DNA of 26,464 nt from Nemertoderma westbladi. Its lineage: Eukaryota; Xenacoelomorpha; Nemertodermatida; Nemertodermatidae. The notes beneath the pieces were generated by a model. The model worked only from the letters and a program-made list of their open reading frames with translations, was not told where the DNA came from and did no database searches. The DNA is taken from the NCBI GenBank assembly GCA_032718475.1, contig JAUCBJ010004361.1, positions 1 to 26,464 on the forward strand. The letters run 5' to 3'. Both the position numbers and the translations under genes were made by a program. Shown piece after piece: positions 19,707 to 26,464 of the stretch; positions within the stretch are counted from its first letter, which is position 1, and each line of letters starts with the position of its first letter.

Positions 19707-20625
19707 TATATATTGCAAATAAAAGGCCATAATGGTTATGCTGGGTGCGATAAATGCACATGTACTGGAACATGGTACAACAATCGAATGATATTTGCAC
19801 AATGTGATAGTGAGCATAGAACTGATGACTCTTTCCGTACCGAAAAAGATGCAGCTCATCACATTGGCAGTACAGGTACACCACTCTTAGGTTTAAAACA
19901 TTTCGACATTGTGAAGCAAACTCCGATTGATGGGATGCATCTTCTTTATTTAGGTAATATGCGTAAATTATTGCTTGGATGGTTAAAGGGCCCACTGTAC
20001 ATCCGTCTGCAATCTAGAGATACACAAGCAATTTCTTCTGGTATACAGTATCAGTTGGGTTTAGTGCCATTAGAGTTCTCTAGGAGACCGAGGTCCATTG
20101 ACCTTTTGGAACGTTGGAAAGCTACTGAATTCCGTCAATTTTTACTTTACATCGGGCCTGTTGTCTTGAGAAATGTCCTTACAAATGATAGGTATTGCCA
20201 TTTTTTACTTTTACACTTATCAGCGCGTATTTTATCATCTCAGCATCCATTTATTACCACAGAACAGGTAAAATATGCTGATAGCTTGATACAGGAGTAC
20301 TTCCGGCTGGTTTCGGTAATATATTCCAAAGATTATGTTAATCTATAACACCCATGGTCTTACTCACTTATCAGATGATGTCCTAAGATATGGCTCTTTG
20401 GAAAAATTCAGTTCATTCCCATTCGAATCTTATTTGGGGATTCTGAAAAGGAGAATACGTTCATTCCGCAGTCCTCTGGCACAAGCTGAGAAACGTTTAT
20501 TTGAAATTGATAGTGCCACCGGAACCACCACCATTTATAAACATATGAAAGAACTTCCGACACTTAAGCGCAGAATTAATATTATTATCGAAGATATACA
20601 TTCTTTTGCATCATATCGTGCGTGA
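19705..20625 (+). pseudogene. truncated, frameshifted transposase remnant (KGHNGY..C..C family)
   Basis: The frame reads YILQIKGHNGYAGCDKCTCT, RTDDSFR, PLLGLKHFDIVKQTPIDGMH, LLYLGNMRKLLLGWLKGP, RWKATEFRQFLLYIGPVVL and then, after one frame change near 20333-20345, THGLTHLSDDVLRYGSLEKF, SSFPFESYLG and KRRIRSF, to a stop at 20623-20625. These blocks match a large transposase family, probably CACTA/EnSpm-related, that is abundant in cnidarians and other invertebrates; the superfamily assignment is from memory and uncertain. The N-terminal half, roughly 300 residues, is missing, and the 5' end abuts the phospholipase-like exon. The coding sequence otherwise looks well preserved. Confidence 0.75.
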
Positions 20626-21052
20626 CCTCGAGTGTGAATTGTATAAAATAAGTTTTAAAAAAGGTGAGAATATAGTTATGTGCAAAGAAACTAAGTCTAT
20701 ATTTATAATTTCGGAGATATTGAAACACTGCGAAGACGATAAAATACAACTGAGAGTTTCCTGACTTTTATACATATCCATGCCCATCCTCGAATTTTGA
20801 TATCCTTTTAATTAAGTATAACGTAATGGGTGACATACAGTATCCTACGAAGTTAGTAATGTTCACTTCTATTCGCTTCACTAAAATGTGTTGTCTTTAA
20901 TATAATAACAATCACGAGACCTTTGTGTTGTTACCGCTCCTTCATACTGCTAAATAGACTAAATAAATTTAATTAATATAATCAGAATATTGAATATCTT
21001 GACTCTATTTTATAATTTGACTTTCCCATTGTACTATAATAAATTAATAGCA
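20626..21052. other. AT-rich spacer, possible 5' region of the DUF4806 gene
   Basis: 427 bases between the transposase stop and the first ATG of the DUF4806 gene. No terminal inverted repeat or promoter element could be assigned. An AG (AAATTAATAG) lies two bases before the ATG, so an upstream non-coding exon is possible. Confidence 0.4.
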
Positions 21053-21299
21053 ATGCGGCGTCAAGAGTCCCCCTCTAGCAGTGTTTTCAACAAACGATAT
21101 GTTGTTGTTGAATTTCCTGTGCAAAAAGAGGTGGAATGGGGTCTTAGCTCTTGGATCCAGCATTTGGATGAGTCATCGAGAACGGGGTCGATTTATTGGC
21201 CACATAATGTCAACAAATTTCGTACGAAGAAGGAGCCAGTTCATGCAAATGAGTTTTCGAAATGGACCACTTATTCCATTAAAGTTTTGGATTTTACAA
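21053..21299 (+). CDS. DUF4806 protein gene, exon 1
   Basis: Codons 1-82 plus one base of an inferred 413-aa protein (CDS 1242 nt across five exons). The start is ATG at 21053. The exon ends TTTACA A|GTAAGTT, phase 1. The N-terminal domain shows KRYVVVEF (14-21), a WGLSSWI block, SIYWP (46-50) and a final YSIKVLDF, the pattern seen at the N-terminus of many invertebrate DUF4806 proteins (V-V-x-F, WxxxW, YWPP). The function of this family is unknown. All four introns are GT-AG and phase-consistent, with no frameshift, so the gene appears intact, in contrast with the broken transposase directly upstream. Confidence 0.8.
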
Positions 21300-21387
21300 G
21301 TAAGTTGCGTTTGGTTACATACATGGTTATTTATTACTAATTTTGTACAGCCCAACTTCGTCCGTTATTATCCGTTACCACCTCAAA

Positions 21388-21600
21388 GTCCCTTAGTGGT
21401 TAAATCCGTTGCCTTGAATTCTCTCCTGGGGTCAATGGTTCGATCCCCGCATGGGGGACAGGGCAGATTTCGTTTCGGCACGAATGCTTCAAAGGGACTA
21501 GCCACGGCGCATCTCTGCCTTGCATCCTTAAATTGTACCGCAGCTAAATGAGTTTCCTTCGGGCAGAATATATCTGGGGGACCCCACTGGAAATAAAGCA
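21388..21600 (+). mobile_element. tRNA-derived SINE in intron 1 of the DUF4806 gene
   Basis: A tRNA-like head (about 21388-21459) has an A-box-like TTAGTGGTTA at 21393-21402 and a perfect B box GGTTCGATCCC at 21437-21447. The ends GTCCC and GGGAC can pair as an acceptor stem, but the T stem is poorly paired, so it is not a functional tRNA gene. A tRNA-unrelated body follows (TTTCGTTTCGGCACGAATGC, TTCCTTCGGGCAGA, CCCCACTGGAAATAAAG) and runs into a 20-base C tract (21602-21621). Confidence 0.65.
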
Positions 21601-21758
21601 ACCCCCCCCCCCCCCCCCCCCATCTATATCCGGTAATTGAAAGTAATTTCACACATCACAAGATTCTGCACCTTTCTGCAAATATTATATTTCACTATAT
21701 ACTGTACTATACGATATTCTACTGCTATATAAATAACATATTTTGGATTTTATTTCAG

Positions 21759-22087
21759 ATAAAATGGATAAAGCCGAAGCCATAACTGTGAATGCCCAGT
21801 ACACATCAGAACCTCTACCTCACGATGAGACAACAACTGATGACGATGGCCGCCGCGTAGAGATAGGCCTACCGATTGCAAAGAGATATAAACGTGTCGA
21901 CTATCTGGCAATGGTGGAAGGAGAAACGGCGCCATACAATAATGAGGTTAATGATAGGGGTTTAAGAGTTGTGACAGCGTTACAGCGCAGTTGCGTAGCC
22001 AAGGGGGTGGATGCTACTGTTATAGTTTTATTGTTCCACCCACGCGAAATTTGGGAACTTACTCTTGTTTTAAACCGTAACCCTCTG
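21759..22087 (+). CDS. DUF4806 protein gene, exon 2
   Basis: Acceptor GGATTTTATTTCAG; the exon completes the split codon A|AT and reads NKMDKAEAITVNAQYTSEPL and onward to LVLNRNPL before the donor CTCTG|GTATGT (phase 0). It encodes residues 83-192: a polar acidic linker (HDETTTDDDGRRVEIG), then a more ordered stretch (RGLRVVTALQRSCVAKGVDA, IVLLFHPREIWELTLVLN). No named domain is recognised; a weak resemblance to BEN-type helices cannot be confirmed by eye. An alternative donor at about 21946 (GAG|GTTAAT) is possible but weaker. Confidence 0.7.
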
Positions 22088-22297
22088 GTATGTTTTTCAT
22101 TTTTATTCCTCTTAAAATATACCTATTAAAAATACTATCTTCCACTATTACCATACGAATAATTAGTAATATATATTTTAAGAAATTACAATTACACCTA
22201 AAATCGCAAAAAACGTTAAAAAATATTGAATTATAGACCACTGTTAGATATTTATTTCTAGGTTTCTTTATATTTATACTTTTATTTTATGATTTAG

Positions 22298-22411
22298 CCT
22301 TCTTCGATCTTTCGACATTTGGAACCACTACCTTCAACAACAACCACACTTGTCACTCAACCTGAACTTCCCCATACAGTTGAGCCAATACTTGCCGGTG
22401 CCGCGACATCT
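22298..22411 (+). CDS. DUF4806 protein gene, exon 3
   Basis: A 114-nt exon between TTATGATTTAG and GTAAGTAAG, phase 0 on both sides (38 codons). It encodes a Pro/Thr-rich linker (PSSIFRHLEPLPSTTTTLVT, then QPELPHTVEPILAGAATS). It has no domain of its own; support comes from strong splice signals and symmetrical phase. Confidence 0.6.
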
Positions 22412-22820
22412 GTAAGTAAGGGTGTTGCGGTGTAATCTGTGCTGTAATATAATGTTATATAATTATTAATCCATAGGCTAATATAGTTAGCATAATAGCG
22501 GAATTACGGAACACTTGCTGTGAGTAATAATTATCCAAGCCCAACAACTATAATACACCATACCAATAGCCTTATGTCTACAGTATAATCTGTTATTAAT
22601 TAGGTATTTTGTTTATTTCTGTCCGCGCAAGTAAGTGTTTTTAATTCGACCCTATGAAATCTATGATAAGTACCATTATCGCGAGCTGCTCGATGACATC
22701 TAAGTTATGCCGATGTTTTAAGTATCAACTGAGTGTTGGAGGTACTGTATCACCGAACTAAACTCTAATTAGCCTACATTGAAACCTAATCTAAATTTAA
22801 CATATTTTATTTAATTTTAG

Positions 22821-22925
22821 AATTTGGAATCAACATTCAACTTTCAACAAAGCAATCTTACCACTCTTACCACATGTGATCCTTTATCATTACCGGTGCC
22901 TGTTGATAGCCATAATTATAACTCG
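22821..22925 (+). CDS. DUF4806 protein gene, exon 4
   Basis: A 105-nt exon between TTATTTAATTTTAG and GTATGTACTG, phase 0 on both sides (35 codons). It encodes another polar linker (NLESTFNFQQSNLTTLTTCD and onward to VDSHNYNS). Because it is symmetrical it could be skipped without breaking the frame. Confidence 0.6.
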
Positions 22926-23376
22926 GTATGTACTGATAGCAACTACTGTATCTTCATATTTTTTAGTTTTTCATTTCATATAGAGCAGATTTTTGTGAGG
23001 ATTCCAAATCTGAGAACTGATTAGCAATATATCTATATTCAATATTATTATTATTATACAGCGCATTACATTACCTTACCCGCTGATGGACAACTTTTAA
23101 AATCGAGCATTACTATTTATTACTACAGTATTACTATTTATTATTCGAAATTACACTAACTGTAAGGGCCCATTTATACTCAGCCGTACGACAACGTCGT
23201 GCGGCATCCGTAAGGTCAACGTACGGCCTCATCCATGGCCGTAAGGCGTCATGCATTCAATGATTCCAATACATTTAAATTTGTATCAAATATGTTGAAG
23301 AACAAGTTTTGTTAGGCCTGTAGAATAGTTATAAAAATCCTAGCTAGTATAGTAAAACAGCAATTTAGTAAATTGC

Positions 23377-23391
23377 GGGGGGGGGGGGGGG
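23377..23391. repeat. G homopolymer in intron 4 of the DUF4806 gene
   Basis: A 15-base G run on the coding strand. The 863-bp intron also holds a GTACGACAACGTCGTGCGG hairpin at about 23186-23204, after GGGCCCATTTATACT, which resembles the end of a DNA transposon. Confidence 0.7.
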
Positions 23392-23788
23392 CGGAAATGT
23401 TACTACTTTATTTCACTCCTTATGTACCGTATTAGTATGTAATATATTTCATTTTCATACTGTAGCTTTAAGTAATACTATGATAAATCTTGTAGTAGTG
23501 CTTTTTATCAAATTTTTAAATGTTAAAAAATTCAAAATGTGAACCAGATTTTATTTACTCGAAGTGCTTAGTTTTTGCTGTACATTAGTGTTTAAACGGG
23601 ATTCCGGCAAAAAATTTAATCCCGGTTCCGATCCCGACTTTTTTGGAAAGGGATCCCGAAGTATAAATAGTGAAGTAAAATTGTTGAATACCGGAAAAAA
23701 CGGGAAAATTTTTTGTCAAAATCGCTCGCCTCCCTGCGTATGCGTAAGTTATGTTTCTCAATCATTTATTAATTTAATATTATTGCAG

Positions 23789-24235
23789 ATAACTGACAAT
23801 GTTACAACTGCTAATATTACTCAAATCGCTCCGGCAAAACGATCATCCTCGACATCATTGATTCTCGCAAAATTAAATGAGATAATACTGAAGCAAAAGG
23901 AGCACGACGTCATCTTAAAGAGGCTCCTAGAGGTGAAGGAAAATGTGTCCTCTCCAATCCCCGATGGCGATGATATTGATTTAAAGTTGCCACTAAAGTC
24001 TATCGACGACTTTCCTCAGATTGAGGAAATCTTGAAGGAGGGCAGCAGTAGGGACGTCCTAAAGCGTCGAGTTCGTGGGGTTGTTGGTGGCTCCTCCATG
24101 GGAGACAATACACGCGCCGCTATGCGGATGTTAATGACGGATGAGGTGGCGCAGAATGTTAATTGGCGTGGAAAAGGCGGGAAGGTTCCTTTCGGGGAAA
24201 AGTTACTATGTAATGTAATAACCGAAGGTCTGTGA
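23789..24235 (+). CDS. DUF4806 protein gene, exon 5 (DUF4806 domain)
   Basis: Acceptor TTTAATATTATTGCAG; the exon reads ITDNVTTANITQ to the stop at 24233-24235 and encodes residues 266-413. A predicted coiled coil (ILAKLNEIILKQKEHDVILK, about 290-315) precedes the DUF4806 domain (about 332-413). Visible family blocks are LPLKSIDDFPQIEEILKE, LKRRVRGVVG, AAMRMLMTDEVAQNVNWRGK and GKVPFGEKL. In this family the W-x-G-(R/K)-G-K segment is the most conserved. DUF4806 has no established activity; proteins carrying it are often multi-copy in invertebrates, which fits a transposon-associated or recently amplified origin. Confidence 0.85.
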   Translation: MTDNVTTANITQIAPAKRSSSTSLILAKLNEIILKQKEHDVILKRLLEVKENVSSPIPDGDDIDLKLPLKSIDDFPQIEEILKEGSSRDVLKRRVRGVVGGSSMGDNTRAAMRMLMTDEVAQNVNWRGKGGKVPFGEKLLCNVITEGL

Positions 24236-24756
24236 AAAAGGGGGAGGGGAGGGGGGGGGGGGGGTTCTAAATTGTAAAAAAAAAGGGTGTGACGTAATTT
24301 AATAATCTGAAAAAATATTCTCTATTCTGCCTCCATCTTAACCTCAACGGTCTGTCGAACAAGTTTTCTTTCAAATGTCAAGCAATACGCTAAAGATTTC
24401 AAGAAAAATGCGGAGGGGGGGGGGGGGGCTTTACGTATCACCAGAAAATGACACTATATTACGGAATTACGGGTCATAGTGTTAAATGAATAATAATAAT
24501 GTTAACATATTTTTACTAACCTCGTTTTATTGCGCGCAGTTAAATGAGGAAGCATTTTCAATTCCCTCATTTCTGAAGGCATTTAATTTAAATAATCCTT
24601 TTAAAGTTTAGAACCTAATTTTATGCAAATATAGAAGGAAAAATCAAACATTGTTTTTCAAAAATGATGATGATGGAGACTTTAATTACCAATCGCTTGG
24701 TCTTAAAATTAAGCACTAAAGAATAAATAAAATTTTATGTTAATGACTATTTATAT
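24236..24756. other. non-coding 3' flank with G runs
   Basis: The 3' flank of the DUF4806 gene. G runs occur at about 24251-24264 and 24415-24428. A poly(A)-signal-like AATAAA is at about 24722-24727, rather distant from the stop. No gene is seen. Confidence 0.45.
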
Positions 24757-24844
24757 CACGTTGATAAAAGTAGCACTTTATAGGAAAACAGTAAAGTAAA
24801 CGAGTAGACCTACTGTTTTCCTATAAAGTAATTTTATCAGTGTG
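24757..24844. repeat. strong imperfect hairpin (foldback)
   Basis: The exact 19-bp arms ACTTTATAGGAAAACAGTA (24775-24793) and reverse complement (24811-24829) are separated by 17 bases. Pairing extends imperfectly outward (TTGATAAAAGTAGC against TAATTTTATCAG), giving a stem of about 34 bp. It could be a tiny foldback transposon or a transcribed hairpin RNA such as a microRNA precursor. Confidence 0.7.
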
Positions 24845-25730
24845 TATAATTTTGTTCAAAAATTGAAATATTTCTCTCTGACTTCCCGATGAGGCGTTGT
24901 TTAATACAACGTACCGTTAGCGGTACCGTACAGTGTTTATCGCCAACTGCTGTTTGATATGCTGATTGCAAGGCCTACTCCTAGAGTACTATGGTGCGCC
25001 ATAGAATTTGACCCCATAAGTTTGGTTTATGTATAGGTGAGCGTACAAAAAACTGACAGAAGGATTGAAATGTTTCAATTTTTATATATGTTAAAAATGA
25101 ATACTTGAAGAAAGTCTAAGAAGGCTCGGTGAAGAGGGTTATGATTGGATGTGGATAGGCTGTTTTCAATAATGCCCAGTTTATACAGTAGTTAGTTATA
25201 TATGACGTTACGTATACATTGATGTGCATAGTTACTGTAGAAGTATAACTGGTGGGTGCTTAAAAATGTGTAATAAATTTATGTTAAAATCGAAAATGTT
25301 TAATCAATGACTTTAATAAAATCTAAAATACTGACTGAAATTAATTAATTAGTCATATTGTGCCAATTAGACTATTTAAACAGTCCAGCAAGTAGTAAAG
25401 AAAAATTACCAAAATTAATATAAATGACCTTATGATAAGTGAGTGTGATCAGTGAGTTGTAGAATTCGCCTAACAAAGGGTGGCTTTTGCTAGAAGCCCA
25501 GCTACTGTAGAACGTGCCAATATGCATTGCGGCTATCCCAGATAAAACCTCATTTAATAATAAAAGGACAGCCGATGATATAACAAAAAGTCATTACTAA
25601 TCCATCTGAGTAAATTACGTATATATTGCTTGTGGCATGTGGTGTGAGCTTATTATACAAGGCCGTGTTGTTCTCTAAGTTGTTGTCTTAAGGGTCAAAT
25701 TATATATATAATTATTATTATAGGTTCATG
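24845..25730. other. non-coding AT-rich region
   Basis: No gene or convincing repeat is recognised. Short words such as ACCGTTAGCGGTACCGTACA occur near 24911. Confidence 0.4.
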
Positions 25731-25750
25731 ACCAATAAAGACCAAAAATA

Positions 25751-25973
25751 GACGTCAGTTAATATTGAAAATGTACGTCTTTAATGGGCCAGGAAGACGT
25801 CATGATTGGTCTTTTCATGTCATTAAATGTCGTCATTTGCCGTCTTTAATATGACGTCTGTGAAAGACGTCTTTTTGACGGACTTAGGACGAGCAAAATG
25901 ACGTCAATTAGGACGTCTTTTCCAAGGACGTCATTGACCAAAAAATACGTCATTACGACGTCTTTTTGACGTC
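25751..25973. repeat. cluster of nine GACGTC palindromes (CRE-like words)
   Basis: GACGTC occurs at 25751, 25796, 25853, 25866, 25900, 25912, 25927, 25957 and 25968, with additional TACGTC and GTCGTC variants. One copy is a full TGACGTCA (25899-25906). Many are followed by TTTTT or ATT. GACCAATAAAGACCAAAAA at the left and TGACCAAAAAATACGTC at the right hint at terminal or subterminal symmetry. It could be the subterminal repeat zone of a DNA transposon or a CREB/ATF-type binding cluster. Confidence 0.8.
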
Positions 25974-26464
25974 CGTGTGCTTGTAGGGGGATTACTGGAC
26001 ATGTCAGATGGCAGTATATAAATAATATAATATTGCTTTTCCACAGTACCCTCTAAATGTGGCAGGCCCGTATAGGATAGGGCTTACGTTCTCAAAGGGT
26101 TAACTTTATAATGAACTTATGTTTAATATTTTCAGACGCAACAACAGGTGGTCCCACATCTTGAGGCCCGGGGACCACATAAACAGGGAAGTTCAACAGT
26201 ATGGAGATAGAGGGTGGTACATCCTCGGCTGGGGAAAGTCAGGCTCCACCGTCGAGGGTGTGCCAGAAGTATGGAGCGCTCCTGTAGGGCAGGAGCTATA
26301 CCACGAGTTGAAACATGTATATGTGTTGTATGTATGTATGTGATATGTAATTAAATATAATAAATAATTAGGGAAATATCCCTATGATAACAGAAGGGAA
26401 AGCACGAGAGAAAATAGTGAAACTATTAAAAATTCTGAAGACTTGTCATTTTTATGAAGACCAT
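25974..26464. other. right edge of window, no supported gene
   Basis: A splice-acceptor-like TTTAATATTTTCAG at about 26121-26135 is followed by 24 to 69 open codons depending on frame, with AATAAA-like sequence near 26358. No domain is recognisable in either frame, so an exon is possible but not called. Confidence 0.35.

Noticed and set aside
21388-21459. Functional tRNA gene
   Set aside because: A and B boxes are present, but the T stem pairs poorly and the sequence continues into a SINE body.
19096-24700. CACTA-type terminal inverted repeats around the transposase and DUF4806 gene
   Set aside because: I looked for CACTA/G ends and long inverted repeats by eye and found none convincing, so element boundaries are not called.
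26119-26343. Possible terminal exon after a splice-acceptor-like TTTTCAG
   Set aside because: Two frames are open for 24 and about 69 codons but neither has a recognisable domain, and no upstream exon could be linked.

Overview
This is eukaryotic, intron-bearing, AT-rich DNA, most likely from an invertebrate animal. The evidence is GT-AG introns with consistent phases, animal-type transposons (Merlin, piggyBac, a non-LTR retrotransposon, a tRNA-like SINE), very low coding density and abundant satellite and foldback DNA. The frequent AGGCCTA and ACCGGTA words and long G or C runs remind me of marine deuterostome genomes, but I cannot assign a phylum.

Layout. 1-3.3 kb is non-coding DNA with a 23-base G run, an A-rich stretch, a scrap of LINE 3' end and a solo satellite monomer. 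3.3-4.7 kb holds a small foldback element (TIR GGACCAAATACTTTTTC) followed by a tandem array of about 289-bp units built from related GGACCAAATA arms. 5.4-7.8 kb (minus) is an apparently intact two-exon gene for a Merlin/IS1595-type DDE transposase with an unusually long C-terminal tail. 8-10 kb is non-coding with two long C runs and a 107-bp tandem repeat.

10.0-13.2 kb is the most unusual part. It is a seven-unit tandem array, on the minus strand, of two alternating mini-exons (A and B). Each begins with ATG, encodes a different zinc-knuckle-like peptide and ends at a GTAAGT donor. All lie upstream of one compatible Glu/Arg-rich exon at about 10.04 kb. This looks like an array of alternative first exons, although I cannot find the rest of the gene.

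13.2-14.8 kb contains inverted-repeat elements and solo satellite monomers. 14.8-15.2 kb and 19.1-19.6 kb are two related non-LTR reverse transcriptase C-termini that end at the same (TAG)n tail. 16.2-17.9 kb (minus) is a piggyBac transposase pseudogene with several frameshifts. 18.1-19.1 kb is a 14-copy, 68-70-bp minisatellite whose monomer also occurs singly elsewhere in the window.

19.6-20.6 kb joins an exon fragment resembling a calcium-independent phospholipase A2 (PLA2G6 type) directly to a truncated, frameshifted transposase. 21.05-24.24 kb (plus) is a complete five-exon gene for a 413-aa DUF4806 protein in which every intron phase agrees; a tRNA-like SINE lies in intron 1. The last 2.2 kb is non-coding, with a strong hairpin and a cluster of nine GACGTC palindromes.

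Most of the window is therefore transposons at different stages of decay. Three loci still look functional at sequence level: the Merlin transposase, the DUF4806 gene and the zinc-knuckle exon array.
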